A stretch of DNA of 64,000 nt. Source: Noviherbaspirillum sedimenti (lineage in GTDB: Bacteria > Pseudomonadota > Gammaproteobacteria > Burkholderiales > Burkholderiaceae_D). A program made the position numbers and the translations under genes. A model generated the notes under the pieces. It worked only from the letters and a program-made list of their open reading frames with translations, made no database searches and had not been told where the DNA came from. The DNA lies in NCBI RefSeq assembly GCF_003590835.1, contig NZ_QYUQ01000002.1:4464001-4528000 (forward strand). Direction: 5' to 3'. Below are positions 36,327 through 45,763 of the stretch, in pieces (position 1 is the stretch's first letter; each line of letters starts with the position of its first letter).

Positions 36327-37274
36327 TCAGGCGGGCGTGGCGTCCGGTGTTGGCGGCTGGGCGGGCAGGGTGCCCGACAAGGCGACCCAGCCGTCGCGTT
36401 CGGCCCAGACGCGCATGGGCATGAAGGAGGCATAAGCGGCAGCCACTTCATCGGCTTGCCGGGCAAGGATGCCCGACAATACCAGCCGGCCACCAGGGGC
36501 GACCCGGCCGCACAGCATCGGCGCCAGCAATTTCAGCGGGCTCGAAAGGATGTTGGCGACGACGACATCGAATGCAGTGCAGGGGTGTGCCTGGGCAAAG
36601 TCGTCCGGCACGTAATAATCGATTTCGCAGCCGTTACGCTGGCTGTTGTTGCGTGCCGCTTCAATGGCTTGCGCATCGATATCGACACCAACCACCCGTT
36701 GCGCGCCCAACTTCTTGGCGACCAGCGCCAGGATGCCGGAGCCACAGCCGTAATCGAGCACCGACAGGCCGGCTGGCGCATGCGCTTCCAGCCATTCCAT
36801 GCAAAGCCGGGTGGTGGGATGGCTGCCAGTGCCAAAGGCCATGCCGGGATCCAGTTCCAGCACCAGCGCGGCGGGATCAGGGGCATCGTGCCAGCTCGGC
36901 ACTACCCAGATATTCTTGCCGATATGGATGGGTTCGAACTGCGACTGCGTCAGACGCACCCAGTCCTGATCAGCCACCGGGCGCAGCGTGTACGGCAGTT
37001 TGGTCGTCTGCAGCGGTGGCTCGCACAGGGCGATTGCCTGTGCGACCAGCGCCGCATGGTCTGCTTCCAGCGGCGCCAGCGCCACCACCCGGCTGCGTTC
37101 CCATGCCGTGTGTTCCGGCTCCATGCCGGGTTCGCCAAACAGCGGTTGTTCGGCGTCCGTGCCCAGGTCGGCATCTTCCACCGACACCGACAGCGCCCCA
37201 GCCTCCATCAGGGCGTCCGACAAAGCATCGGCCTGGTGAAGGGGAACCTCGATGACGATTTCAGTCCAGCTCAT
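36327..37274 (-). CDS. prmA: Ribosomal protein L11 methyltransferase
   Basis: PrmA trimethylates L11. The 315-residue protein has the amino-terminal substrate-recognition domain ([20 protein letters not shown]) and a class I SAM-binding core: [47 protein letters not shown] and [10 protein letters not shown] (the NxxxxPL type). Two ATGs lie six bases apart. The second (MSWTEIV) has AAGG seven bases upstream and matches homologues, so I use it. It is tightly packed between accC and the DUF3426 gene. Confidence 0.95.
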   Translation of the reverse strand: MSWTEIVIEVPLHQADALSDALMEAGALSVSVEDADLGTDAEQPLFGEPGMEPEHTAWERSRVVALAPLEADHAALVAQAIALCEPPLQTTKLPYTLRPVADQDWVRLTQSQFEPIHIGKNIWVVPSWHDAPDPAALVLELDPGMAFGTGSHPTTRLCMEWLEAHAPAGLSVLDYGCGSGILALVAKKLGAQRVVGVDIDAQAIEAARNNSQRNGCEIDYYVPDDFAQAHPCTAFDVVVANILSSPLKLLAPMLCGRVAPGGRLVLSGILARQADEVAAAYASFMPMRVWAERDGWVALSGTLPAQPPTPDATPA

Positions 37275-37283
37275 GCGCATGCC

Positions 37284-38660
37284 TTAGGATTTTGGGCCTG
37301 GAGTTTTGGGCAAGTCAGGTTTGTTGGCCAGCTTGTGCTCCAGGTAGTGGATATTGGTGCCGCCTTCGAAGAAGCGGGCATCGACCATCAACTCGCGGTG
37401 CAGCGCGATATTGGTCTGAATCCCTTCGACCACCATTTCGGAAAGGGCGATTTGCATGCGCTTGATCGCTTGTTCGCGCGTGGCGCCATAGGCAATCACC
37501 TTGCCGACCATCGAATCATAGTTGGGCGGCACGAAATAACCGGCGTAGACGTGCGAATCGACCCGGATGCCGGGCCCGCCGGGCGCATGCCACGACACGA
37601 TGCGGCCGGGCGATGGCGTGAACTTGAACGGGTCTTCGGCATTGATGCGGCATTCGATCGCATGGCCGTTCAGGACGATGTCGCGCTGGCGGTAGCGCAG
37701 CTTTTCGCCGGCGGCAATGCGGATCTGTTCCTGCACGATGTCGACGCCGGTGATCATTTCGGTCACCGGATGCTCGACCTGGACACGGGTATTCATTTCG
37801 ATGAAATAGAACTCGCCGTTTTCGTACAGAAATTCGAAGGTGCCGGCGCCACGGTAGCCCATTTTCCGGCAGGCATCGGCGCAGCGGTCGCCGATACGCT
37901 CGACGATCTTGCGGGGGATGCCCGGCGCCGGCGCTTCCTCGATCACTTTCTGGTGGCGACGCTGCATCGAGCAATCGCGCTCTCCCAGCCAGACGGCATT
38001 CCTGAATTCGTCGGCGAGGATCTGGATTTCCACGTGGCGCGGGTTTTCCAGGAATTTCTCCATGTAGACTTCCGGGTTGCCGAAGGCGGCACCGGCTTCA
38101 GTCCTGGTCATGGTGACGGCATTCAGCAGTGCCGCTTCAGTATGCACCACGCGCATGCCGCGTCCGCCACCGCCGCCGGCGGCCTTGATGATGACCGGAT
38201 AGCCGATCTTGCGGGCGATGCGGACGATTTCCTTGGGGTCATCCGGCAGCGCGCCGTCGGAACCGGGTACGCACGGCACGCCGGCTTTGATCATGGCCTG
38301 CTTGGCTGAAACCTTGTCGCCCATCAGGCGGATCGATTCCGGCCGCGGGCCGATGAAGACGAAGCCGGATTGTTCGACGCGTTCGGCGAAATCGGCGTTC
38401 TCCGAAAGGAAGCCGTAGCCAGGGTGAATCGCTTCGGCGTCGGTCACTTCGGCGGCGCTGATAATCGCCGGCATGTTCAGGTAGCTCTGCGCCGAGGGTG
38501 CCGGGCCGATGCATACGGATTCGTCGGCCAGTTTCACGTATTTCGCTTCGCGGTCGGCTTCCGAGTGGACGACCACGGTCTTGATGCCCATCTCACGGCA
38601 GGCACGCTGGATGCGCAAGGCAATTTCGCCGCGATTGGCGATCAGGATTTTTTCAAACAT
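37284..38660 (-). CDS. accC: Acetyl-CoA carboxylase, biotin carboxylase subunit
   Basis: AccC carboxylates the biotin on AccB with bicarbonate and ATP for malonyl-CoA synthesis. The 458-residue ATP-grasp protein begins [20 protein letters not shown]. It carries the glycine-rich loop [14 protein letters not shown], the [14 protein letters not shown] segment, the [12 protein letters not shown] motif and [13 protein letters not shown]. Length and motifs are normal. It lies 33 bases after accB on the same strand and ahead of prmA. Confidence 0.98.
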   Translation of the reverse strand: MFEKILIANRGEIALRIQRACREMGIKTVVVHSEADREAKYVKLADESVCIGPAPSAQSYLNMPAIISAAEVTDAEAIHPGYGFLSENADFAERVEQSGFVFIGPRPESIRLMGDKVSAKQAMIKAGVPCVPGSDGALPDDPKEIVRIARKIGYPVIIKAAGGGGGRGMRVVHTEAALLNAVTMTRTEAGAAFGNPEVYMEKFLENPRHVEIQILADEFRNAVWLGERDCSMQRRHQKVIEEAPAPGIPRKIVERIGDRCADACRKMGYRGAGTFEFLYENGEFYFIEMNTRVQVEHPVTEMITGVDIVQEQIRIAAGEKLRYRQRDIVLNGHAIECRINAEDPFKFTPSPGRIVSWHAPGGPGIRVDSHVYAGYFVPPNYDSMVGKVIAYGATREQAIKRMQIALSEMVVEGIQTNIALHRELMVDARFFEGGTNIHYLEHKLANKPDLPKTPGPKS

Positions 38661-38693
38661 AGTAAAGAGATGTGAGCGTCATGGAGCGGATGC

Positions 38694-39152
38694 TTAGCCG
38701 ATCACGAACAGGGGTTGGCCGAATTCGACCGGCTGGCCGTTTTCGACCAGGATTTGCTTGACCACGCCAGAGACTTCGACATCGATTTCATTCAGCAGCT
38801 TCATGGCTTCGATGATGCACAAGGTGTCGCCTTCCTTGACGCTGGAGCCAATATCGACGAAGGCGGCGGCGCCCGGCGCCGAGGCGCGGTAGAACGTGCC
38901 GACCATGGGCGACTTGACGATGTGCCCCTGGATTTCCTCGGCGGCTGCCGGTGCTGCGGGAGCAACTGCGGCGGCGTTGACGGCGGGGGCGGGTAATTGG
39001 GCGGCCTGCGGCTGCATCATCACGACTTGTCCCTGCGGCGCGGTACCCGACTTGACGATGCGAACCTTGCTCTCGCCTTCGGTTACTTCCAGTTCTGCAA
39101 TATCCGATTCAGCGACCAAATCGATCAAGGTTTTCAGTTTTCTGAGGTCCAT
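38694..39152 (-). CDS. accB: Acetyl-CoA carboxylase, biotin carboxyl carrier protein
   Basis: The 152-residue carrier has an amino-terminal region ([20 protein letters not shown] followed by LEV), an Ala/Pro-rich linker and a biotinyl domain with the biotinylated Lys in [24 protein letters not shown] is the usual protruding-thumb segment. The frame is open nine codons further up, but MDLRKLK is the conserved start. It is the first gene of accB-accC-prmA-DUF3426 and follows aroQ, as in many betaproteobacteria. Confidence 0.97.
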   Translation of the reverse strand: MDLRKLKTLIDLVAESDIAELEVTEGESKVRIVKSGTAPQGQVVMMQPQAAQLPAPAVNAAAVAPAAPAAAEEIQGHIVKSPMVGTFYRASAPGAAAFVDIGSSVKEGDTLCIIEAMKLLNEIDVEVSGVVKQILVENGQPVEFGQPLFVIG

Positions 39153-39237
39153 GGCATATCCCTTAGCATAATTCTGCAAAATTTTAACAACCCAAGATTG
39201 CCGCGATTATAAGATGTTTGGCGACAAATGAGGGTAC

Positions 39238-39675
39238 TTATAGATTTTTGGCGGCAAAATCGATTGCCGCCTGATAGCCTTCGATGCCCAGGCCGCAAAT
39301 CACGCCGCGGGCAAGGTCGGAAAGGTAAGAATGGTGGCGGAAGGCTTCCCGCTGATGAATATTTGAAATGTGCACTTCAATGAACGGGATTGCAACGCCT
39401 GCCAGCGCATCGCGCAAGGCGACGCTGGTGTGGGTCAGTCCGCCCGGGTTGATCACAATGCCATCCACGCCTTCGGTTCTGGCTGCATGGATGCGATCGA
39501 TCAGGGCACCTTCATGATTGCTTTGAAAGCAAGTAATTGTGGCGCCCGCTTTGACGGCTGCGGCCTGCGCCAGGTTTTCTACGTCAGTCAGCGTGGCCGA
39601 ACCATAGATCTGCGGCTCGCGTGTGCCGAGCAGATTCAGGTTTGGACCATTGATAAGCAGTAGATTTTTTGCCAT
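39238..39675 (-). CDS. aroQ: 3-dehydroquinate dehydratase, type II
   Basis: AroQ converts 3-dehydroquinate to 3-dehydroshikimate in aromatic amino acid synthesis. The 145-residue product begins [20 protein letters not shown], with the catalytic Tyr in this loop. It continues with [33 protein letters not shown] and [17 protein letters not shown], with the active-site His. It lies 86 bases upstream of accB on the same strand, the common aroQ-accB-accC order. aroE is found near 47 kb. Confidence 0.98.
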   Translation of the reverse strand: MAKNLLLINGPNLNLLGTREPQIYGSATLTDVENLAQAAAVKAGATITCFQSNHEGALIDRIHAARTEGVDGIVINPGGLTHTSVALRDALAGVAIPFIEVHISNIHQREAFRHHSYLSDLARGVICGLGIEGYQAAIDFAAKNL

Positions 39676-39751
39676 TAAAAAACTTCGTTTGACGAGGTTG
39701 GCCGAATTTTGCCGTTAAATGACGTCTATTGGCAAGGAGAAATGCTACTTG

Positions 39752-40276
39752 TCAGGAAAATAGACCGAGATCCCTGCGTACAGATTGCATATCGAGGCGG
39801 CCCATATAGGTCTTTTTCACCTGTCCATCCGGCCCGATCAAGAGCGTGAAAGGCAATCCGCCATGCTGGTTGCCCATTTTTCGCGCGAGTTCGATACCTC
39901 CCATGCCGGCAACATAAAGCGGATAGCTGATTTTATGTTTGGCGGCGAATTCGCGCATATTGTCTGCAGAATCGATGCCTATGCCAATGACTTGCAGGTT
40001 ATTGAAACTTTGTTCATTTTGCAAGGAAGATAATTCTGGCATTTCTTCAACACATGGGGCGCACCAGGTTGCCCACAAATTGACTAATAATAATTTACCA
40101 TGCCAATTAGACATTTTTTCATTTTTGTCATTGATGTCAGGTAAAGATTGACTAAAAAAATAATGCTGATCAGCAACTCCCGCCGACGGCGCTTCCCATT
40201 TTTTTAAGCCGAAATAGACGCCGATTGCACCTGCTAACAAGGCGACAAGGATCCCTAGCCAGATTTCTTTTTTCAT
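39752..40276 (-). CDS. TlpA-like membrane-anchored thioredoxin
   Basis: The 174-residue protein has an amino-terminal anchor (IWLGILVALLAGAIGVYFGL) and a periplasmic thioredoxin-fold domain with the active site WATWCAPCVEEMPEL. GIGIDSADNMREFAAK and the cis-Pro motif GGLPFTLLIGPDG follow. It should keep extracytoplasmic thiols reduced, for instance for cytochrome c maturation (TlpA/ResA type). The partner is not known. The ATG overlaps the stop of the upstream gene as ATGA, indicating coupling. Confidence 0.92.
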   Translation of the reverse strand: MKKEIWLGILVALLAGAIGVYFGLKKWEAPSAGVADQHYFFSQSLPDINDKNEKMSNWHGKLLLVNLWATWCAPCVEEMPELSSLQNEQSFNNLQVIGIGIDSADNMREFAAKHKISYPLYVAGMGGIELARKMGNQHGGLPFTLLIGPDGQVKKTYMGRLDMQSVRRDLGLFS

Positions 40277-40896
40277 TGTTCTTTGCTTTCATTGATCAAT
40301 AGCGCCAAGGCCTGTGCATCGGCGCGCTCGATTGGACGTCCGTCCCTGCCTGATTTCAAATGGCGCGTATCCTCGACTGGCAGCAAGGTCAGGTGCACGC
40401 CTTCATCGCGCCACATGAAACTGAGGATTTCGATCGGATCCTTGCGTGAAATCGGGTGTGCGGTTTCAGTGAGTTCAAAAGAAACGCCCTTGTTCAGCAA
40501 GAATATTTCCACGTCCTTGGGGCTTTCGACAAACAAGTGCAAGTGGATGTCGGAATGTTCCCCGGCAGTACCATTCAAGACGGCGCCAGTCAGATAGGGT
40601 TTGTATTCTGCCAATTCCTGCATCAGCGTGAATGCTAGTTTGCGTAGATGTAACAGACGGCCAGGCTGGCTTTCTCCAAAAAATAATGCGTTATAGACGC
40701 GCACTTCCTCTTCAATCAGGGCATTGTCTGGCAAGATATCGCCTCGGACCTTATTATTCCCCAGAACCTGCTTTGCCGCCTTCCGTTTTGCCGAACTGTA
40801 ATCAAGACCATCTTCGGCAATCAGGCGGGCGGCTGCAGCGGCAATTTCAGCGCGCAGCGATTCGGTATCGGAAGAGAAATGGGATGCCATGCCCAC
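40273..40896 (-). CDS. Uncharacterised protein with nucleotidyltransferase-like core
   Basis: The 207-residue soluble protein has an amino-terminal helical region (LRAEIAAAAARLIAEDGLDY followed by SSAKRKAAKQVL) and a middle stretch LTGAVLNGTAGEHSDIHLHL. The latter resembles the G[S/T]-x(n)-S-D-[IV]-D-L core of minimal nucleotidyltransferases, but the second metal-binding Asp is His here (SDIHL). The carboxyl third (RKDPIEILSFMWRDEGVHLT followed by LLP) is not recognised. It is coupled by ATGA overlap to the TlpA-like gene and is divergent from mpl, the usual neighbour in Burkholderiales. I infer a degenerate nucleotidyltransferase; no activity is assigned. Confidence 0.7.
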   Translation of the reverse strand: MGMASHFSSDTESLRAEIAAAAARLIAEDGLDYSSAKRKAAKQVLGNNKVRGDILPDNALIEEEVRVYNALFFGESQPGRLLHLRKLAFTLMQELAEYKPYLTGAVLNGTAGEHSDIHLHLFVESPKDVEIFLLNKGVSFELTETAHPISRKDPIEILSFMWRDEGVHLTLLPVEDTRHLKSGRDGRPIERADAQALALLINESKEQ

Positions 40897-40961
40897 ATGA
40901 TACCCTGACCGATGGCGCGGCGCGGCTCGGGTAAAATCTCGTTTTTCATCTGGTTTTCAAC

Positions 40962-42365
40962 ATGCATATACATATTCTTGGCATTTGCGGCACCTTCATG
41001 GGCGGTTTGGCCGTGCTGGCCAAACAGGCCGGTCATCGGGTGACGGGCTGCGATGCCAATGTCTATCCGCCGATGAGCACCCAGCTCGAGGCGCAGGGGA
41101 TCGAGCTGATCGAAGGATTTGGGCCCGAGCAAATCGGCCTGAAGCCAGATTTATTTGTGGTCGGCAATGTCGTTTCGCGCGGCAATCCCCTGATGGAAGA
41201 AATCCTTAACCGCGGCTTGCCCTATACATCAGGGCCGCAATGGATCGGCGAACATATTTTGCAAGGGAAATGGGTGCTGGCGGTGGCCGGTACGCATGGC
41301 AAGACAACAACTTCGTCGATGCTGGCCTGGATTCTGGAAGATGCCGGTTACGCCCCGGGCTTCCTCATCGGCGGCGTGCCGATGAACTTCGGCATTTCCG
41401 CGCGGCTTGGCGGCAAGGATGCCGACTCGCCCTTTTTCGTGATCGAAGCGGACGAATACGACACGGCCTTTTTCGACAAGCGCAGCAAGTTCGTTCACTA
41501 CCATGCCAAAACGGCGATCTTGAACAACCTCGAATACGACCACGCCGACATCTTTCCGGACCTGGCGGCAATCGAAACCCAGTTCCACCACCTGGTGCGC
41601 ACGGTCCCCGGCGTCGGTCGCCTGGTGCTCAATGGCGGCGAACAATCCTTGCGGCGCGTGATCGCGCGCGGCTGCTGGAGCGAGGCTGAATGGTTCGGCG
41701 GCGCGGGCGATCAGGGGCCAGGCGACTGGTCGCTGGGCGAGCATGCCGACGGCAGTTTCGACGTGATCTTCCAGGGCAAATGCGCCGGCACGGTGCACTG
41801 GTCGCTGACCGGCGCGCATAACCGCATGAATGCCCTGGCGGCGATTGCCGCCGCGCGCCACGTCGGCGTGCCGGTGGCACAGGCGATCGCCGCGCTGGGA
41901 CAGTTCGGCAACGTCAAGCGGCGCATGGAGTTGCGCGGCACCGTCAATGGTATTGTCGTCTATGACGACTTCGCCCACCACCCGACCGCGATTGCCACCA
42001 CGGTGGCCGGCTTGCGCAAGAAGGTCGGTGCCGCGCGTATCCTGGCGGTGCTCGAGCCGCGCTCGAACACCATGAAGCTGGGCACCATGAAGGACGCCTT
42101 GCCGGCCAGCCTGGCCGATGCCGACCTGGTATTCGGCTACGGCGCCAAGGGCGGCGGCAAGGATGCGCTTGGCTGGGACCTCGGCGCAGCCCTGGCGCCG
42201 CTGGGCGCCCGGGCGCAAGCCTTCGATGCGCTCGATGCACTGGTTGCATCGGTGGCGCAGGCGGCGCGCCCTGGCGACCAGATCCTTGCCATGAGCAATG
42301 GCGGCTTCGGCGGCGTGCATCAGAAAATCCTCGATGCCTTGAATGTTGCGGGCGCGCAGAAGTAA
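40962..42365 (+). CDS. mpl: UDP-MurNAc:L-Ala-gamma-D-Glu-meso-DAP ligase
   Basis: Mpl attaches recycled murein tripeptide to UDP-MurNAc. The 467-residue Mur ligase begins MHIHILGICGTFMGGLAVLA (a Rossmann start typical of Mpl, GTFMGG). It has the ATP loop VAGTHGKTTTSSMLAW, FVIEADEYDTAFFDKRSKFV, LTGAHNRMNALAAIAAA and the YDDFAHHPTAI motif. Those features separate it from MurC. The downstream YqiA-like gene begins at the very next base after its stop. An AmpD-type amidase near 27 kb belongs to the same recycling route. Confidence 0.97.
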   Translation: MHIHILGICGTFMGGLAVLAKQAGHRVTGCDANVYPPMSTQLEAQGIELIEGFGPEQIGLKPDLFVVGNVVSRGNPLMEEILNRGLPYTSGPQWIGEHILQGKWVLAVAGTHGKTTTSSMLAWILEDAGYAPGFLIGGVPMNFGISARLGGKDADSPFFVIEADEYDTAFFDKRSKFVHYHAKTAILNNLEYDHADIFPDLAAIETQFHHLVRTVPGVGRLVLNGGEQSLRRVIARGCWSEAEWFGGAGDQGPGDWSLGEHADGSFDVIFQGKCAGTVHWSLTGAHNRMNALAAIAAARHVGVPVAQAIAALGQFGNVKRRMELRGTVNGIVVYDDFAHHPTAIATTVAGLRKKVGAARILAVLEPRSNTMKLGTMKDALPASLADADLVFGYGAKGGGKDALGWDLGAALAPLGARAQAFDALDALVASVAQAARPGDQILAMSNGGFGGVHQKILDALNVAGAQK

Positions 42366-42950
42366 ATGATCCTGTATTTGCACGGCTTCCGCTCGTCACC
42401 CCTGTCATTCAAGGCGCGCCTGCTGGGCGAGCGCCTGCGCGCGCTGGGGCGGGGCGATGAATACGCCTGTCCGCAATTGCCGGCGTCGCCGCGCCAGGCC
42501 ATCGAACTGGCGCAGCAGTTGCTGCGCCAGCATCCGCCTGAAGATGTCGCGCTGATCGGCTCCTCCCTAGGCGGTTATTACGCCACCTGGCTGGCCGAGC
42601 AGACCGGCTGTCGCGCCGTACTGCTCAATCCCGCAGTCAAGCCGCCGCGCGAGCTGGAGCAATACGTCGGCGTCAGCACCGCTTACCATTCCGACGAGCC
42701 TTTCGAATTCAAGCGTGCATACATCGCCGAGCTGCAGGCATTGGCGGTGCCGCGTATCACCCGGCCGGAGCGCTATTTCCTGCTTGCCGCCACCGGCGAC
42801 GAGGTGCTCGACTGGCGCGAAATGACCGCGCACTATCCGCAAGCGCGGCAGCGTGTCATCGAAGGCAGCGACCACGGCTTGTCCGACTTTGCCGAATATG
42901 CCGATGAGGTGCTGGCGTTTTGCGGCGTCGAGGGCGGGGGCCGCCAGTGA
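42366..42950 (+). CDS. YqiA-type alpha/beta-hydrolase (esterase)
   Basis: The 194-residue hydrolase begins ILYLHGFRSSPLSFKA, with the oxyanion-hole HGF, the nucleophile elbow LIGSSLGGYYA (Ser) and the late GSDHGLSDF with the catalytic His. The acid Asp is in TGDEVLDW. The family (YqiA/UPF0227) is a small intracellular esterase of unknown physiological substrate. The start abuts mpl and the end overlaps ubiC by four bases (GTGA), so it lies inside one tightly packed transcript. Confidence 0.92.
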   Translation: MILYLHGFRSSPLSFKARLLGERLRALGRGDEYACPQLPASPRQAIELAQQLLRQHPPEDVALIGSSLGGYYATWLAEQTGCRAVLLNPAVKPPRELEQYVGVSTAYHSDEPFEFKRAYIAELQALAVPRITRPERYFLLAATGDEVLDWREMTAHYPQARQRVIEGSDHGLSDFAEYADEVLAFCGVEGGGRQ

Positions 42951-43630
42951 AAATGCATGCAAGCGGCCATGCGGCATGGTTTGCGCACGTGAGTGGCGTC
43001 AACCCGCCGCCACAGATGCGCCACTGGCTGACTGACCGCATTTCGCTGACGGTAAAACTGGCGGCGCATTGCCGGCAATTTCGTGTGCAGCGCCTGCATC
43101 AGCGGCGCGGCATGGTGCTGGCCGATGAATTCCGGGTGCTGGGCCTGGCGCGCCGGATTGGCGTGCGGGAGCGCGATGTGCTGTTGCGCTGCGATGACGC
43201 CCCGGTAGTGTTCGCCCATACCGTCGTGCCTTTGTCCGCCAGCGCCACCGACTGGCCTTTTTTCAGCAGCCTCGGTGAACGTTCGCTAGGTTTCACGCTG
43301 TTTTGCGACCCGCAAGTCGCACGCGGCGCGTTGCACTACGCCCGCTTGCATCCCGGTCATCCGCTGCTGCAGCGTGCCGCCGCCGCGATGGGCGTGACCG
43401 CGTTTTCCCAACCCCTGCTGGCGCGGCGCTGCCTGTTTCGACGCCGGCACGGCAGCTTGCTGGTTACCGAGGTTTTCTTGCCTGCGCTATCCGGACTGGC
43501 GCCGCAGCCAGGCAATCTGCGCCATGCCGGCCAGGTCTTGCGCGACATGCGCAAGGCTGGCAGCGGCCGCGCGCAAACAGGCGCCACACCAGCCGAATCC
43601 GCCATTACACATATATATAGCAAGCGATGA
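42947..43630 (+). CDS. ubiC: Chorismate pyruvate-lyase
   Basis: UbiC makes 4-hydroxybenzoate from chorismate, the entry to ubiquinone synthesis. The 227-residue product contains MRHWLTDRISLTVKL, VRERDVLLRCDDAPVVFAHT, then VVPLSASATDWPFFSSLGER with SLG, and LLARRCLFRRRHGSLLVTEV followed by FLPA, all UbiC-like. The GTG start overlaps the previous stop (GTGA), and an ATG lies two codons on; either may be used. It is longer at the carboxyl end than E. coli UbiC (165 aa), with a basic unconserved tail. Its stop overlaps the next ATG. Confidence 0.9.
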   Translation: MKMHASGHAAWFAHVSGVNPPPQMRHWLTDRISLTVKLAAHCRQFRVQRLHQRRGMVLADEFRVLGLARRIGVRERDVLLRCDDAPVVFAHTVVPLSASATDWPFFSSLGERSLGFTLFCDPQVARGALHYARLHPGHPLLQRAAAAMGVTAFSQPLLARRCLFRRRHGSLLVTEVFLPALSGLAPQPGNLRHAGQVLRDMRKAGSGRAQTGATPAESAITHIYSKR

Positions 43631-45705
43631 ACTTATTTTTCGAAGAATCCGGCGATTTCAAGGCGGGAACCGTACTCTCCCAACAGGGCGAGGCTTATCA
43701 GGTCGAACTGCAAAGCGGCAAGCGCAGCAAGGTCAAGACGCGGGACGTGCTGCTGCAATTTACTTCCCCGGAGCCGGCACAGCTGATGCAGGAAGCCCAG
43801 GCGCTGGCCGCCGGGCTCGACCTCGACTTCCTGTGGGAAGTGGCGGGTCAGGAGGAATTCGGTTTTGCCGAGCTGGGGGCGGAATATTTCGGCCACGCGC
43901 CGCTGCCGCAGGAGGCGGCCGGCCTGTTGTTGAAATTGCATGGCGCCCCCATGTACTTCTACCGCAAGGGTAAAGGGCGCTACAAGGCCGCGCCGGAAGC
44001 CTCCCTGAAGGCGGCGCTGGCCGGCCTCGAAAAGAAGAAGCAGCAGGCTTTGCTGCAGGCGCAGTATGTTGAAGAACTCAAGGCCGGGCGCCTGCCCGAG
44101 TCGATGCGGCCGCAGGTCCGGCAATTGTTGTTCAAGCCGGACAAGAACAGTATCGAATACAAGGCGCTGGAGACGGCATGCGACGAACTGCAGACCAGCC
44201 CGGCACGGCTGATGCTGACGGTCGGCGGCCTTGCCTCGCCCAAGGATTTTCATTTTTCGCGTTTCCTCCTTGAGCACTTCCCGAAAGGCAGCGGTTTCCC
44301 GGCGGTGCAGTTACCGGCGCTGCCGACGCTGCCGCTCGCCGATGTACAGGCATTTTCGATCGACGATGTCACCACCACCGAGATCGACGATGCGCTGTCG
44401 GTGACTGTACAGGCGGATGGCACGCTGAAGATCGGCATCCATATCGCCGCGCCGGCGCTGGGTATCCGGCGCAGTGACGCCATCGAGGCAATCGCACGCC
44501 AGCGCATGTCGACCGTGTACATGCCGGGTGAAAAGATCACCATGCTGCCCGACGAGGTGGTGGCAGCATTCACCCTGGACGCCGGTGCGGCGCGCCCGGC
44601 CGTGTCGCTGTATGCCACCCTGAATCCGGATGACTGGAGCGTGCTGGCCACCGAAACCCGCGTCGAACTGGTGCCGATCGTCGCCAACCTGCGCCATAAC
44701 GAGCTGGACGACCAGGTGACAGAAGAAACGCTGGCCAGCGGCAGCGGCGATTATCCGTACCGGCGCGAGCTGTCCCTGCTGTGGCAATGGGCGCAGGTGC
44801 TGGAGCAGGGACGCATGGTCAAGCGCGAGAGTTTCGGCCTGAAGCCGGAACAGGCCAACCGCGTCGATTTCAATTTTTATGTGGAAGACGACGTCGTTTC
44901 CATCGTGCGCCGCAAGCGCGGTGCGCCGCTGGACAAGATCGTCGCCGAGCTGATGATTTTCGCCAACAGCAGTTGGGGAAAATATCTGCATGAGCATGGC
45001 GTGCCTGGCATCTACCGCTGCCAGGGCAGCGGCGGCTGGGCCGCGCGCATGCAGGTGCGCATGCTGACCCACGCGGCGCCGCACCAGGGGCTGGGCGTGG
45101 ACCAGTATGCCTGGAGCACCTCGCCGCTGCGGCGCTACACCGACCTGGTCAACCAGTGGCAAATCCTCGCATGCATCGAGCATGGCGTCACCGCTCCGCT
45201 GGCGGCACCCTTCAAGCCCAGGGATGCCGATCTGTTCGCCATCGTTTCTGCCTTCGACGCCGCCTACGGTGCCTATGCCGATTTCCAGACCAATATGGAA
45301 CGTTACTGGTGCCTGCGCTGGCTGGACCAGCAGCAGGCCAGGCGCGTCGAAGCGGTGGTGTTGAAGGAAGAAGTGCTGCGGCTGGTCGACATCCCCCTGA
45401 TCGTTCGCCTGCCCGGCATGCCGGCCGCGCCGCGCGGCGCCCAGGTCCGGCTCGACCTGCTGCGCTGGGATGAAGTGGAGCTGACGATAGAGGCACGCCT
45501 GATCGAAGTCTTGCCGGTGGAAGCGGACGCCAGCCTGGCCGAGGAAGTGCTGGACGAAGCGGTGCAGGACGAGCCGGCCGAAGCCTTGATCGAGGCCGAG
45601 GCGGATGCTGAAGTGACCACGACCGAGGGCGAGGTGACCGCGCCCGGGGCTGCCGATAGTGTCGCCGCAGCGACAGAATCGGCGCCACAGCCGGACAATC
45701 CTTAA
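43627..45705 (+). CDS. RNase II/R-family 3'-5' exoribonuclease (RNB domain)
   Basis: The 692-residue protein has an amino-terminal cold-shock-like part (MNLFFEESGDFKAGTVLSQQ), a helical region to about residue 220 and an RNB domain. The domain includes FSIDDVTTTEIDDALSV and the late TSPLRRYTDLVNQWQ. In RNase II the metal-binding motif reads D-x5-D-x-D-D; here the second Asp is Glu (TTEIDDA). The last 70 residues are very acidic (VLDEAVQDEPAEALIEAEAD), unlike the basic tail of RNase R. A role in RNA decay is likely, but it is not a standard Rnb or Rnr. It is coupled to ubiC. Confidence 0.9.
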   Translation: MNLFFEESGDFKAGTVLSQQGEAYQVELQSGKRSKVKTRDVLLQFTSPEPAQLMQEAQALAAGLDLDFLWEVAGQEEFGFAELGAEYFGHAPLPQEAAGLLLKLHGAPMYFYRKGKGRYKAAPEASLKAALAGLEKKKQQALLQAQYVEELKAGRLPESMRPQVRQLLFKPDKNSIEYKALETACDELQTSPARLMLTVGGLASPKDFHFSRFLLEHFPKGSGFPAVQLPALPTLPLADVQAFSIDDVTTTEIDDALSVTVQADGTLKIGIHIAAPALGIRRSDAIEAIARQRMSTVYMPGEKITMLPDEVVAAFTLDAGAARPAVSLYATLNPDDWSVLATETRVELVPIVANLRHNELDDQVTEETLASGSGDYPYRRELSLLWQWAQVLEQGRMVKRESFGLKPEQANRVDFNFYVEDDVVSIVRRKRGAPLDKIVAELMIFANSSWGKYLHEHGVPGIYRCQGSGGWAARMQVRMLTHAAPHQGLGVDQYAWSTSPLRRYTDLVNQWQILACIEHGVTAPLAAPFKPRDADLFAIVSAFDAAYGAYADFQTNMERYWCLRWLDQQQARRVEAVVLKEEVLRLVDIPLIVRLPGMPAAPRGAQVRLDLLRWDEVELTIEARLIEVLPVEADASLAEEVLDEAVQDEPAEALIEAEADAEVTTTEGEVTAPGAADSVAAATESAPQPDNP

Positions 45706-45763
45706 AGCCAGGAAAAAATCCACGCGCTTTATCGTAAAATCCCTGTTTCGGTTGCCTCTCCGC

